A stretch of DNA of 64,000 nt from Phycicoccus duodecadis (GTDB lineage: Bacteria; Actinomycetota; Actinomycetes; Actinomycetales; Dermatophilaceae): NCBI RefSeq assembly GCF_002846495.1, contig NZ_PJNE01000001.1:992001-1056000 (forward strand). The letters are read 5' to 3'. Below are positions 1 through 8,529 of this stretch, piece after piece. The notes beneath the pieces are model-generated. The model was given only the letters and a program-made list of their open reading frames with translations. It was not told the origin of the DNA and did not search any database. The first letter of the stretch is position 1, and each line of letters opens with the position of its first letter. A program made the translations under genes and the position numbers.

Positions 1-310
1 GGCTCGCACCGACCGCGCCCGCGGTGAGCAGCCCCGCGACGGCGAAGATGAGGGTCTTGGTCGTGAGCTCGGTGACGAACACGCCGCGGAAGCCGACCGA
101 GTCGTACCACCACACGTCGGTGGAGAGGTCGGCCACCAGGCCGGCGAGCACCGCCAGCCCGGCCAGCACGACGAGTGTAGGCACCAGGGGGCCCCGGCGG
201 CGGCGGACGCCGACCGTCCCCGTCCGCCCTCCGCCCGCGCCGGGCCCGCCGGGACGCGGGGCGCCCTCGTCGGGGCCGTTCGGACCGTCGAACCACTCCG
301 AGCGACTCAC
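1..310 (-). CDS. UPF0182 family membrane protein, N-terminal part
   Basis: The reading frame starts at GTG 310, after a GAGGAGAG ribosome site, and runs off the left edge, so only about 103 residues are visible. A Gly/Pro-rich cytoplasmic head is followed by a membrane segment (about residues 38-60), the motif DVWWYDSVGF, and the start of a second membrane segment. This head-TM-WWYDSVGF order is characteristic of the large UPF0182 proteins, which have several N-terminal membrane helices and a long extracytoplasmic part. Function is unknown. It is divergent from the PPA1309 gene and corresponds to Rv3193c in the conserved neighbourhood. Confidence 0.85.
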   Translation of the reverse strand, partial: MSRSEWFDGPNGPDEGAPRPGGPGAGGGRTGTVGVRRRRGPLVPTLVVLAGLAVLAGLVADLSTDVWWYDSVGFRGVFVTELTTKTLIFAVAGLLTAGAVGAS

Positions 311-413
311 AGCTCTCCTCGTCCCACTGGCGGGGGTCGTCGTGCGGGAAGGATGGTCAACCTACCTCGCACACCTGAACGCCCGAGCGCCCCCCATCGT
401 TCGTTCGGGCACC

Positions 414-956
414 ATGGTCCCCGTGACTGACGCGCCCCGACCGGTGACCGACCCCCTGACCCTGGCCGCCCTCGACACCGAGCGGCACGTGGCGCGCTCG
501 GGGTGGGACCAACCGGTGCGCCTCTTCGCGCTCGTGCCGACCGCCGAGCTGCTGACCCACGAGCCGCAGCTCGCCGACGGGCTCGCCACCCACGACGCCG
601 TGGCCGGGGCGCTCTCGGCGGTCGAGCAGGACGAGCTGCCCGAGGCCGACGGCATCGAGGACCTGCTGGCGCGCATCGCGTGGCCCGACCAGGTCACCGG
701 CTGCGCGCTGGCCCTCGAGCGCATCGTCGTGCCCCCGGCGGCCGAGCGTGACCTGCCCGAGGACGCCGAGGCCGCGTTGGCGGCCGTGGCCGCGCACCCG
801 GAGCGGGCCGACGTGCGGCTCGTGGTGGCCGTCACCCGTGACGGCGCCTCGCGGTGCCTGCTCCGTCAGCGCGCGTACGACAGCGACGACCGGGTGGCCC
901 TGGGCGACGACATCGCCCCGGGCCTGGTCCACGCCCTGCGCGCGACCTTCGACTGA
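414..956 (+). CDS. PPA1309 family protein
   Basis: This protein of 180 residues is acidic, soluble and lacks signal or membrane segments. The core, with the string RHVARSGWDQPVRLFALV near the N terminus and a central region rich in DELPEADGIED-like acidic stretches, matches the actinobacterial PPA1309 family, whose role is unknown. It lies back to back with the UPF0182 gene, the usual arrangement in actinobacteria. The start is uncertain: ATG 414 and GTG 423 are in frame and neither has a clear ribosome site; GTG 423 would give 177 residues. Confidence 0.8.
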   Translation: MVPVTDAPRPVTDPLTLAALDTERHVARSGWDQPVRLFALVPTAELLTHEPQLADGLATHDAVAGALSAVEQDELPEADGIEDLLARIAWPDQVTGCALALERIVVPPAAERDLPEDAEAALAAVAAHPERADVRLVVAVTRDGASRCLLRQRAYDSDDRVALGDDIAPGLVHALRATFD

Positions 957-997
957 CGGGACGCCGGCGCGGCCGGAGCCGGCGCCGGGTCCGGGGC

Positions 998-2116
998 TCA
1001 GCCGCAGCGCGGGAGGCCCGCGGTGTCGCCCTTCGCGATGCCCTCGACCGCGGCCTTGGCGTCGGTGAAGGTCGTGACCTTGAGCAGCGTCATCCCGTCG
1101 GGGACGTGCCCCACGGCGTCGGCGCAGTCCTCGGCCGGCGACAGGAACCAGCGCGCGCCGACGGCATGGGCCCCGACCATCTTCTGCTGGATGCCGCTGA
1201 TCGCCCCGACCGAGCCGTCGTCCTCGATGGTGCCGGTGCCCGCGATGCGCTTGCCCCCGGTGAGCGCGCCCGGGGTGAGCACGTCGTAGATGGCGAGGCT
1301 GAACATCAGGCCCGCCGACGGGCCGCCGACCTGGCCGGTGTTGAGCGTGACCTCGACGGGGAGGTCGTAGTCGGTGCGGAGCAGCACCCCGATGACGGCG
1401 CGCCCCTGGGAGTCGCCGGCCTTGACGGTGAGGGTCTTCTCGACCCCTCCCCGCCGGACCGTGACGCGGACGTCCTCGCCCGGCTGGTGGGCCGTGACGG
1501 CCGCCCGCACGGCGGCGGGGTCGGTGGCCGGGGTCCCGTCGACCGACACGATGACGTCGCCGGTCTCGATGACGCCCTGCGCCGGGCTGCCTTGCGGGAC
1601 ACCGGCGATGCCCACGGTGGTCTTCACGGTGCGACCGAGCGCCCGCAGCGCGGTGGCCGCGGCGACGACCTGCGACTCGTTCATCATCTCGGTGTTCTGG
1701 GCCGCGACGTCGTCCTCGGAGACGTCCGGCGGGAAGTAGAGCTTCTCGGGCTCGACCGCGATGTCGTCGCTGAGCCACGCCTCGGCGAGGTCGTAGATGG
1801 TGACGGTGCGCCCCGGCCCGCCGTCGAAACCGACGGTGGTGAAGTCGAGCGCCCCGTCGGTGGGGTAGGTCTGCGCGCCCGAGACCGAGAGCACCGGCTT
1901 GCCGCCGACGTCACCGAGGACGTTGGTGGCCGGGCCGGGCGACAGGACGACGTAGGGCAGGCCCACGAAGGTCATCCCCGCCGCCAGGATCACCAGCACG
2001 AAGACCGCCGTCAGCGCACCCGCGGCCAGCCGACCGGGCCGCCAGGGATCGTCGTGCGCGGTGTCGCCGGGGTGGGCGTGCTCGAGACGCAGGTCCTCGT
2101 CGGGGAGTCCGCTCAC
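998..2116 (-). CDS. PDZ and Lon-type (S16) serine protease, YlbL-like
   Basis: This 372-residue membrane-anchored protease has a short cytoplasmic head, one membrane helix (about 28-50), a PDZ domain in the middle (the GSPAQGVIETGDVIVSVDG region) and a C-terminal Lon proteolytic domain. The catalytic serine is in GGPSAG (about residue 267) and the lysine in GIQQKMVGA (about residue 312), a spacing like the Ser-Lys dyad of Lon. There is no ATPase domain, as in YlbL and Rv3194c. GTG 2116 was chosen because it overlaps the moaE stop as GTGA; an upstream in-frame start exists at 2131. It is probably translated together with moaE. Confidence 0.85.
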   Translation of the reverse strand: MSGLPDEDLRLEHAHPGDTAHDDPWRPGRLAAGALTAVFVLVILAAGMTFVGLPYVVLSPGPATNVLGDVGGKPVLSVSGAQTYPTDGALDFTTVGFDGGPGRTVTIYDLAEAWLSDDIAVEPEKLYFPPDVSEDDVAAQNTEMMNESQVVAAATALRALGRTVKTTVGIAGVPQGSPAQGVIETGDVIVSVDGTPATDPAAVRAAVTAHQPGEDVRVTVRRGGVEKTLTVKAGDSQGRAVIGVLLRTDYDLPVEVTLNTGQVGGPSAGLMFSLAIYDVLTPGALTGGKRIAGTGTIEDDGSVGAISGIQQKMVGAHAVGARWFLSPAEDCADAVGHVPDGMTLLKVTTFTDAKAAVEGIAKGDTAGLPRCG

Positions 2117-2547
2117 GGCATCCCCACCCACTCGGCGGACCCGTCGCCGAGCTGCTGGTGCTTCCAGATCGGGGTGCGCGCCTTGAGGGTGTCGATGATG
2201 GCGCGGCAGGCGTCGAACGCCTGACCGCGGTGGGGGGCGGCGGCGGCCACGACGACCGCGAGGTCGCCGATCGCGAGGGTGCCGGTGCGGTGCACGGCCG
2301 CGACGCGCAGGGCGTCGGAGGAGGCCAGCACCTCGTCGCAGACCTCGCGCATGGTCGCCTCGGCGCTCGGGTGGGCCGAGTAGTCGAGCCCGGTGACCGA
2401 GTCACCGTGGTCGTGGTCGCGCACGAGCCCGACGAAGAGGGCGACGCCACCGCAGGCGGGGTGGCGGACGGCGGCGAGCGCCTCGTCGACGGACAGCGGC
2501 TCGTCACGGACGGCGACGAGCGCGACCCGGGCGTCATCGGTGGGCAC
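2113..2547 (-). CDS. moaE: Molybdopterin synthase catalytic subunit MoaE
   Basis: The 144-residue protein matches the large subunit of molybdopterin synthase, which uses MoaD thiocarboxylate to convert precursor Z into molybdopterin. The core GGVALFVGLVRDHDHG, the VAAVHRTGTLAIGD strand and the C-terminal KARTPIWKHQ segment, which carries the active-site lysines, are all present. It starts at GTG 2547 after GAGGAGCT. It is the first gene of a pair with the PDZ protease (GTGA overlap). A moeZ gene, whose product can activate MoaD, lies 20 kb away in the same window; no moaD is seen. Confidence 0.92.
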   Translation of the reverse strand: MPTDDARVALVAVRDEPLSVDEALAAVRHPACGGVALFVGLVRDHDHGDSVTGLDYSAHPSAEATMREVCDEVLASSDALRVAAVHRTGTLAIGDLAVVVAAAAPHRGQAFDACRAIIDTLKARTPIWKHQQLGDGSAEWVGMP

Positions 2548-2649
2548 AGGGAGCTCCTCGGGGGACGGCCGGCCGGAACGATTCACCGGCCACCGTGGTT
2601 GGGTACAGACAGGACGACATCCTCTCACCCGATGCGCAGGAGACCCGCT

Positions 2650-4014
2650 GTGACCGACCACGCGGACGACGACACCCCCGACCTCCCCCCCGAGCTGGAG
2701 GAGATGCTGCGCGGCCTCACCGGCGGCGCGCCCCTCGACCCGCAGCTGGCCGACATGGTGCGCGGCATGGGCCTGGACAAGGTCGACCCACAGATGCTGC
2801 AGATGGTGATGGGCCAGGTGCAGGCGATGTTCGCGGCGCCCCCGTCGGCCACCGCCGTCGACGCCCCCATGGCCACCGACCTGGCGCGCAAGACCGTCTC
2901 CGCCGCCGGGGACACCCTCGCGACCGCCGCCGACGGACGCGACGCCGCCGAGGCCGTGCACGTGGCCGGTCTGTGGCTCGACGCGGTCACCGACCTGCCC
3001 GCGCCGCCGCTGCGCGGGGTCGCCTGGAGCCGGGCCGAGTGGGTCGAGGCCACCATGCCCGTGTGGGCCGACCTGGTCGAGCCCGTGGCCGAGGGCGTCA
3101 CCGAGGCCGTCACCGCGGCGATGGCCGGCCAGCTCGGCGGCCTGCCCGAGGGCGCGCTGCCCGCCGGCATGGAGGGGATGCTCGAGCAGGCGGGCCCGAT
3201 GCTGCGCCGGATGCACGGCTCCATGTTCTCGATGCAGCTGGGCCAGGCGGTGGGCACCCTCGCCGGGGAGGTCCTCACCGGCTGCGAGGTCTCGCTGCCG
3301 CTGGTCGCCTCCCCCGACGTCGTCCTGATGCCGCGGGCCGTGCGCGAGCTCGCCGAGGGCCTCGAGGTCGACGAGCCGCAGGCCCGGCTCTACCTCGCCG
3401 TGCGCGAGGTCGCCCGGGTGCGGCTCTTCGAGTCGGTGCCGTGGCTGGCGCCGGGGCTGCTGGCCGCCGTGCGCGACTACGCGGCCGACATCACGATCGA
3501 CACCGACGCCATCGAGGAGGCGGTCCGCAGCATCGACCCCTCCGACCCGCAGGCGGTGCAGGCGGCGGTGCAGGGCCGGATGTTCGCACCGCTGCACTCC
3601 CCCGCGCAGCAGGCCGCGCTGGGCCGGCTCGAGACCCTGCTGGCGCTGGTCGAGGGCTGGGTCGACGTCGTCACCGAGGAGGCCGTGGCCGAGCACCTGC
3701 CGGCCTCGTCGGCCCTGGCCGAGGCCGTCCGCCGGCGCCGCGCCACCGGCGGCCCGGCCGAGAAGGTGTTCGGGGCCCTGGTCGGCCTCGAGCTGCGGCC
3801 CCGTCGGCTGCGCGACGCCGCGAACCTCTTCCGGGCCCTCGCCGACTCCGGCGGCGGCGCGGCCCGTGACGCCGCGTGGCGGCACCCGGACCTGGCCCCC
3901 TCGACGGCCGACCTCGACGACCCGCTGGGCTACGTGGAGCGCAGCGCCTCGCCGGCCACCGACGACCTCGACGCCGAGCTCGACGCGCTGCTGCGCGACG
4001 AGGGCGAGCGGTGA
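2650..4014 (+). CDS. DUF2342 zincin-like protein (putative metalloprotease)
   Basis: The product is 454 residues, mostly helical and alanine-rich. It matches the actinobacterial family known as DUF2342, 'coenzyme F420 biosynthesis associated' or zinc-dependent metalloprotease (Rv3195 in M. tuberculosis). The N-terminal 25-residue acidic stretch, the MHGSMFSMQLGQAVGTLAGEV core and the C-terminal EGWVDVVTEEAV segment fit that family. A textbook HExxH is not evident, so catalytic activity is an inference from family naming. GTG 2650 is preceded by AGGAG with 7 bases of spacing; ATG 2632 is an in-frame alternative. It is coupled by GTGA to the Nudix gene. Confidence 0.82.
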   Translation: MTDHADDDTPDLPPELEEMLRGLTGGAPLDPQLADMVRGMGLDKVDPQMLQMVMGQVQAMFAAPPSATAVDAPMATDLARKTVSAAGDTLATAADGRDAAEAVHVAGLWLDAVTDLPAPPLRGVAWSRAEWVEATMPVWADLVEPVAEGVTEAVTAAMAGQLGGLPEGALPAGMEGMLEQAGPMLRRMHGSMFSMQLGQAVGTLAGEVLTGCEVSLPLVASPDVVLMPRAVRELAEGLEVDEPQARLYLAVREVARVRLFESVPWLAPGLLAAVRDYAADITIDTDAIEEAVRSIDPSDPQAVQAAVQGRMFAPLHSPAQQAALGRLETLLALVEGWVDVVTEEAVAEHLPASSALAEAVRRRRATGGPAEKVFGALVGLELRPRRLRDAANLFRALADSGGGAARDAAWRHPDLAPSTADLDDPLGYVERSASPATDDLDAELDALLRDEGER

Positions 4015-4592
4015 CGGCCCCGGCCGACGTCGCCCGCACCTTCGCGCACCTGTACGCCGACGCCGGCGACCTCCTGGGCGGCTGGGCCGCTCCGGACGCC
4101 GCCCAGGAGGAGCTGCGCCGGCAGTACCTGGGGTTCCTCGCCGCGCACCCCGACGGCGTGGCCAAGGCCGGCCCGTCCGAGCACCTGACCGCCTCGTGCC
4201 TGGTCCTGGACCCGGCCGGCACCCGGGTGCTGCTGACCCATCACCGCAAGGCGCGCCAGTGGTTCCAGTTCGGCGGGCACCTCGAGGCCGGCGACGCCTC
4301 GGTGTGGGCCGCGGCCCGGCGGGAGGCGCGCGAGGAGAGCGGCCTGGCCTCGCTCGAGCCGCTGCCGGACCCGGTCCAGCTCGACCGGCACGTGCTCGAC
4401 GGCGACTTCCGGCGCTGCCGCGAGCATCTCGACGTGCGCTACGTGGCGGTGGCCCCCGAGGGCGCCGAGCCGGCGGTCAGCGGGGAGTCGCTGGACGTGC
4501 GGTGGTGGCCGGTCGACGCGCTGCCCGAGGGCACCCGGGCCGAGCTCTCACCCCTGGTGCGGCTCGCCCGCCGGGTCGCGGGCCTCGGCTGA
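4011..4592 (+). CDS. Nudix hydrolase
   Basis: This 193-residue protein carries a Nudix box, GHLEAGDASVWAAARREA followed by REESGL, that fits G-x5-E-x7-REUxEExGU and would bind Mg2+ for hydrolysis of a nucleoside diphosphate linked to another moiety. The substrate cannot be told from sequence. The start GTG 4011 overlaps the stop of the upstream zincin-like gene as GTGA, so the two are co-translated. The last 45 bases overlap the 3' end of the convergent metallopeptidase gene. Confidence 0.88.
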   Translation: MTAPADVARTFAHLYADAGDLLGGWAAPDAAQEELRRQYLGFLAAHPDGVAKAGPSEHLTASCLVLDPAGTRVLLTHHRKARQWFQFGGHLEAGDASVWAAARREAREESGLASLEPLPDPVQLDRHVLDGDFRRCREHLDVRYVAVAPEGAEPAVSGESLDVRWWPVDALPEGTRAELSPLVRLARRVAGLG

Positions 4593-5147
4593 CGCCGGAT
4601 CGGCCGGTCCAGCCACCTCGTCCTCCGCGTCCAGAGCGTCGGCAGCCGGCTCGCCGGCCGCGTGGGCCAGCCCGTCGAGGAAGCCCCGGGCGCGCTCGAG
4701 GCGCGGGTAGGACCCCAGCAGCCGCCAGAAGCCGGCGCCGTGCCCCGCCACCAGGAGATGGGCCAGCTCGTGCAGCAGCACGTAGTCGAGGACGTACTCG
4801 GGTACGTCGCGCAGCCGGTCGCTGACGCGGATCGCCCCGGTGGCCGGGGTGCAGGAGGCCCACCGCTTGTCCATCGTGGTGACCCAGCGGACGCTGTCGG
4901 GGCGCGCGTGCCCGCCGAGGTACCGACGCGACAGTCGCTCGGCCCGGGTCGCGAGCGCCTGGTCGCTGAGCGGCTGTCGGTGCTCGCCACGTTCGAGGCG
5001 GGCCAGCATCCGGGCCACCCAGCGGGCCTCCTCGGCGGCGGAGAACGAGGCGGGGATGAGCACGACGGTGCGACCGCCGTCGCGGTAGGCACTGACCGTG
5101 CGACGGCGGCGTCCGCTGCGGCGGACCTCGATGTCCGGCGTCCCCAC
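4548..5147 (-). CDS. YgjP-like metallopeptidase (DUF45, M48 type)
   Basis: The 199-residue protein contains LHELAHLLVAGHGAGFW: HExxH plus a downstream His, the zinc signature of the DUF45/YgjP metallopeptidase-like family (WSS1-related zincins). The upstream RWASCTPATGAIRVSDRLRD strand is also typical of the family. The C-terminal 30 residues are acidic and of low complexity and overlap the convergent Nudix gene. GTG 5147 was chosen because its product begins at the conserved strand; an in-frame ATG at 5195 would add 16 Pro/Arg-rich residues. The physiological substrate is unknown. Confidence 0.8.
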   Translation of the reverse strand: MGTPDIEVRRSGRRRRTVSAYRDGGRTVVLIPASFSAAEEARWVARMLARLERGEHRQPLSDQALATRAERLSRRYLGGHARPDSVRWVTTMDKRWASCTPATGAIRVSDRLRDVPEYVLDYVLLHELAHLLVAGHGAGFWRLLGSYPRLERARGFLDGLAHAAGEPAADALDAEDEVAGPADPASAEARDPAGEPHQG

Positions 5148-5345
5148 AGGCGGATCGTACGGGGTCCGGGGCGACCGGTGGGGCTCCTGGGGCACCCGGG
5201 GCGGACGCGTCGCGTTCGGGGCCGAACGCCGCCCGCGCGGACGGGGTGGGGACCCCGCGGATCGCTAGGGTGGCCGGGTCCAGGCCGCTGCGGCGGCATC
5301 CACGCGGCCGTGGGGTGACCCCGGCCGGCGACAAGGAGAACGTCG

Positions 5346-5507
5346 ATGGCTGACGAGACGTACAAGGGCGAGTTCTACTGCGTGAAGTGCAAGGAGAAGC
5401 GCGAGGCCGAGGGGAAGGTCGTCGTGTCCGAGAACGGCCGCCGGATGGCCAAGGGCCAGTGCCCGGTCTGCGGCACCAACCTCAACCGCATCCTCGGCAA
5501 GGCCTGA
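5346..5507 (+). CDS. DUF5679 small zinc-ribbon protein
   Basis: This 53-residue protein has two CxxC pairs, CVKC (about residues 12-15) and CPVC (about 39-42), separated by a basic linker, forming a zinc ribbon. It matches the DUF5679 family found across actinobacteria and has unknown function. ATG 5346 follows an AAGGAG site at good spacing. A TAGGGT box at 5266-5271 would give a leader of about 70 bases. It is a single-gene unit ended by the strong hairpin at 5522-5561. Confidence 0.85.
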   Translation: MADETYKGEFYCVKCKEKREAEGKVVVSENGRRMAKGQCPVCGTNLNRILGKA

Positions 5508-5521
5508 GCCGCGCGTCACCC

Positions 5522-5561
5522 GCGGAAGGCCCCGGACCCGTCGTGGCCCGGGGCCTTCCGC
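5522..5561 (+). terminator. Hairpin terminator after the DUF5679 gene
   Basis: A perfect 14-bp stem (5522-5535 with 5548-5561) encloses a 12-base loop and begins 14 bases after the stop codon. There is no clear T-run, as is common in actinobacteria. Confidence 0.75.
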
Positions 5562-5657
5562 CTGTGGACGACCGGCCCGGGCCGGGCGCGCCGCGGGGCA
5601 GGATGGCGGCGTCGTGGGAGCGACGCCGGGCAGGGTCGCGGTGGGACGGGGGTCGTG

Positions 5658-6218
5658 ATGGGGCGCAGCGAGGTGGTGGTCGACGGCGCGGGGCCGCTGG
5701 CCGCCGAGACCGTCGCCCAGCTCCGCCGCTGCGGGGTCCGGGTGCGGGCCGGGGCCCTCGCGGCCGACGCCGCCGAGCTCGAGGTCGCCGGGGGTGCTCC
5801 TCCCCCGGCGCTCGTGGTGCTGGTCGCCGACGGGGAGGTCCCGCTCTGGCGGCGGGCGCCCTCGGCGGTCGCGCCGTGGCACCGGCTGGGGGTGCCCCAG
5901 CTCCCGGTCACCGCCGGGCCGGGGCCGCTGGTGGTCGGCCCGCTGGTCGTCCCGGGGCGGCCACCGTGCCTGGCCTGCGTCGGCGGCGGCCTCCCGGCGG
6001 CGCGGGCGGTCGCCGGCGGCCCGGCCCCCCGCCCGGACCACGCGGCCGTGCTGCTGGCGGCCGCCGTCACGAGCGTCACCGCCCTCGGCGTCCTGGGCGG
6101 CGACACGACTCTGGCCGCCATCTCGACCGAGATCGGGGCCCGGGCCGTGACAGTCGTGCACCGCGTCTGGGGCTCCCGTCCCGGGTGCCCGTGCGCGTCG
6201 GCGACAATGGCGGGGTGA
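5658..6218 (+). CDS. ThiF/TOMM-cyclodehydratase-like fragment protein
   Basis: This 186-residue protein has short alternating hydrophobic strands and the segment GPLVVPGRPPCLACV, which resembles the E1-like, leader-binding cyclodehydratase proteins of TOMM biosynthesis. A second Cys pair (CPC) is at the C terminus. It lacks the ATP-binding GxGGxG of a full E1 enzyme and no TOMM precursor or dehydrogenase is nearby, so a role in peptide modification is unlikely here. It corresponds by position to Rv3196. A GTG at 5655 is an alternative start. It is coupled to the ABC1 kinase gene by a GTGA overlap. Confidence 0.6.
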   Translation: MGRSEVVVDGAGPLAAETVAQLRRCGVRVRAGALAADAAELEVAGGAPPPALVVLVADGEVPLWRRAPSAVAPWHRLGVPQLPVTAGPGPLVVGPLVVPGRPPCLACVGGGLPAARAVAGGPAPRPDHAAVLLAAAVTSVTALGVLGGDTTLAAISTEIGARAVTVVHRVWGSRPGCPCASATMAG

Positions 6219-7570
6219 GCGAGCGCGAGCGTGGCATCCCCGGGTCGTCCCTCGCGCGCGCCGCCCGCCTGGCGGGCCTGCCTCTCGGCCATGCCGGCCG
6301 AGCCGCGTTCGGGGTGGGCAAGCGCATCGGCGGCCGCCCGGCCGAGGCCGTGGCCGCCGAGCTGCAGGCCCGCACCGCCGAGCAGCTCTTCGCCGTGCTG
6401 GGCGAGCTCAAGGGCGGTGCGATGAAGTTCGGGCAGGCGCTGTCGGTCATGGAGGCCGCGATGCCCGAGGAGCTCGCCGGCCCCTACCGGGCCACCCTCA
6501 CCCGGCTCCAGGAGTCCGGGCCGCCCATGGGCGTCGACCGGGTCCACGCCATCCTGGCCCAGGAGCTCGGACCCCGGTGGGCCAGCACCAAGCTCGTGGA
6601 GTTCGACGACACGCCCGCGGCGGCCGCGTCCATCGGCCAGGTCCACCGGGCGGTGTGGCGCGACGGCCGCGAGGTCGCCGTCAAGATCCAGTACCCCGGC
6701 GCCGGCAAGGCCCTGCTCTCGGACCTGAACCAGATCTCGCGGGTCGCCCGCGTCGCCGGGTCGTGGGTGCCCGGCATCGACGTCAAGCCGATCATGGACG
6801 AGCTGCGGGCACGGATGTCCGAGGAGCTCGACTACGCCCTCGAGGCCAAGCACCAGCGCCACTTCGCGAAGGCCTTCCGCGACGACGACGACGTGTTCGT
6901 GCCCGACGTGCTGGTCGAGTCCCCGCAGGTGCTGGTCACCGAGTGGGTCGAGGGCACGCCGCTGGCCGAGGTCATCCGCGAGGGCACCCAGGAACAGCGC
7001 GACGAGGCCGCCTCGCTCTACCTCGAGTTCCAGCTCCGCTCCCCCGGCCGAGCCCGGCTGCTGCACGCCGACCCGCATCCCGGCAACTTCCGGATCACCC
7101 CCGACGGCCGGCTCGGTGTCCTCGACTTCGGCGCCGTCAACCGCCTTCCCGGGGGCCTGCCGCCCGAGATGGGCGCGATCCTCACGGCCGCGCTGTCGGG
7201 CGACGGCGACGAGCTGGTGAAGGTGCTGCGCGCGGAGGGCTTCATCAAGCGCGGCATCGACATCGACCCCGCCGGTCTCGTCGAGTACATCGAGCCGCTG
7301 CTCGAGCCGATCCTGCACGAGCACTTCACCCCCACCCGGGCGTGGCTGCGCGGCGCCGCCGCCCAGCTGCAGGACCCCCGGCGCCCGCAGTTCCTCGTCG
7401 GGCTCAAGCTCAACCTGCCGCCGGAGTACCTGCTCATCCACCGGGTCTGGCTCGGCGGCATCGGCGTGCTCAGCCAGCTCGGCGGCACCGTGCCGCTGCG
7501 CGAGATGATCTGCGCCTACCTGCCCGGGGTCGACGAGTCGCGCTGGCCGCCGGCTCCCGACGCCGCCTGA
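6215..7570 (+). CDS. ABC1/UbiB family atypical kinase
   Basis: The 451-residue protein has all ABC1 (ADCK/UbiB/AarF) hallmarks: the KxGQ motif in GGAMKFGQALS, the Ala-rich loop AAAASIGQVH in place of a P-loop, the ATP lysine in VAVKIQYPG, the catalytic-loop variant LHADPHPGNF and the LDFGAVN metal-binding motif. Family members bind ATP and affect quinone or lipid handling; the substrate here is unknown. There are no membrane segments at the C terminus. Start GTG 6215 overlaps the upstream stop. Position and similarity match Rv3197, next to whiB7. Confidence 0.9.
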   Translation: MSERERGIPGSSLARAARLAGLPLGHAGRAAFGVGKRIGGRPAEAVAAELQARTAEQLFAVLGELKGGAMKFGQALSVMEAAMPEELAGPYRATLTRLQESGPPMGVDRVHAILAQELGPRWASTKLVEFDDTPAAAASIGQVHRAVWRDGREVAVKIQYPGAGKALLSDLNQISRVARVAGSWVPGIDVKPIMDELRARMSEELDYALEAKHQRHFAKAFRDDDDVFVPDVLVESPQVLVTEWVEGTPLAEVIREGTQEQRDEAASLYLEFQLRSPGRARLLHADPHPGNFRITPDGRLGVLDFGAVNRLPGGLPPEMGAILTAALSGDGDELVKVLRAEGFIKRGIDIDPAGLVEYIEPLLEPILHEHFTPTRAWLRGAAAQLQDPRRPQFLVGLKLNLPPEYLLIHRVWLGGIGVLSQLGGTVPLREMICAYLPGVDESRWPPAPDAA

Positions 7571-7598
7571 CCGCGCCTGACCGCGCCGGCCGCCCGGG

Positions 7599-7811
7599 TC
7601 ACCACCAGGTCGGGTCGAGCTTCCCCTCGATGCTGCGCAGGTGCCGGCGGCTGCAGGCAGCACAGGTCCAGACCTCGCGCCCGTTCTCGATCCCGCGGCT
7701 CCAGGTGAGGCGCGCGGTGGCGGTCTCGCCGGCCGCCGGGCCGGCGCCGCACGTGGCGCACACCGGGGCCGGCTCGGCCGCCGGCATCGCCTCGTCGACG
7801 CCGCCGGACAC
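7599..7811 (-). CDS. Small zinc-ribbon protein
   Basis: This 70-residue protein has two CxxC pairs (CATC and CAAC) about 30 residues apart and a C terminus ending in DPTWW, consistent with a small zinc ribbon of the type widely annotated as hypothetical in actinobacteria. It begins 2 bases after the stop of the HhH-GPD gene, so it is probably the last gene of that transcript. Function is unknown. Confidence 0.75.
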   Translation of the reverse strand: MSGGVDEAMPAAEPAPVCATCGAGPAAGETATARLTWSRGIENGREVWTCAACSRRHLRSIEGKLDPTWW

Positions 7812-7813
7812 GC

Positions 7814-8386
7814 TCAGGCCCGGGCCTTGGCCGCCGCCTTGGCCGCCTTCTTGAACTCACGGACCTTCTGGAGGGAGTCGGGGTCGACGACGTCGGCCAC
7901 CGAGCGGAAGGACCCCTCCTCGGCGTAGGCGCCGCAGGCCTCGGCCCACCCCTCGGGGCGCACGCCGAGCTGCTTGCCGAGCAGGGCGGCGAAGATGCGG
8001 GCCTTCTGGTCACCGAAGCCCGGCAGCGCCTTGACCCGGTCGACGAGCTCGGCGCCGGTGGCGGCGGTGGTCCAGATGCGCGAGGCGTCGGCGTCGTACT
8101 CGTCGCGCACGACGGCGGCCAGCGCCTGCACCCGGCCGGCCATCGAGCGCCCGTAGCGGTGGATGGCCGGCGGGGTCGAGCACAGGTCGGCGAAGGCCTC
8201 CGGCTCGGCGGCGGCCAGGGCGGCCGGCTCGAGGGTGCCGAAGCGCTCGAGGATCTTGGCGGGCCCGGCGAAGGCGCGCTCCATCGGGAACTGCTGGTCG
8301 AGCAGCATCCCGGTCAGGAGGGCGAACGGGTCCTGCGAGAGGACCCGGTCGGCGGCGGGGTCCTGGGCGATCGTCAGCGCGGCCAT
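7814..8386 (-). CDS. HhH-GPD-type base excision repair protein
   Basis: The 190-residue protein matches the short actinobacterial HhH-GPD family. The helix-hairpin-helix is the ALPGFGDQKARIFAALLGK stretch, and DPFALLTGMLLDQQ near the N terminus is typical of DNA glycosylases. I did not pin down the catalytic Asp of classical members, so its enzymatic class is uncertain. The C terminus is a Lys/Ala-rich tail. A TACGCT box at 8393-8398 sits 6 bases before ATG 8386, suggesting its own leaderless promoter besides readthrough from whiB7. The upstream 51-codon ORF overlaps its start by 13 bases. Confidence 0.88.
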   Translation of the reverse strand: MAALTIAQDPAADRVLSQDPFALLTGMLLDQQFPMERAFAGPAKILERFGTLEPAALAAAEPEAFADLCSTPPAIHRYGRSMAGRVQALAAVVRDEYDADASRIWTTAATGAELVDRVKALPGFGDQKARIFAALLGKQLGVRPEGWAEACGAYAEEGSFRSVADVVDPDSLQKVREFKKAAKAAAKARA

Positions 8387-8529
8387 GGGGTCAGCGTAGC
8401 CAGGACGTCGGCGACCACGGCGCGCCAGAAGTCGCGCTCGCGCACCGGGGGCACGGTGACCTCGGGGTGCGCGGGCACCGCCCCCGACGCGATGTCAGGG
8501 GCGGTGCGCGCGGCGGGCGTGACGCTCAT
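8374..8529 (-). CDS. Small ORF (51 aa), coupled to upstream 43-aa ORF
   Basis: This 51-residue peptide has a proline/valine-rich N-terminal half and a helical C terminus (DFWRAVVADVLATLTPW). Its ATG 8529 overlaps the upstream TGA as ATGA, and it ends inside the HhH-GPD gene. No family is recognised. The tight overlaps and the GC pattern at codon third positions support translation, but conservation has not been tested. Confidence 0.5.
   Translation of the reverse strand: MSVTPAARTAPDIASGAVPAHPEVTVPPVRERDFWRAVVADVLATLTPWPR

Noticed and set aside
5658..6218. TOMM peptide biosynthesis locus
   Set aside because: Only a fragmentary cyclodehydratase-like protein is present; no precursor, dehydrogenase or protease lies nearby.
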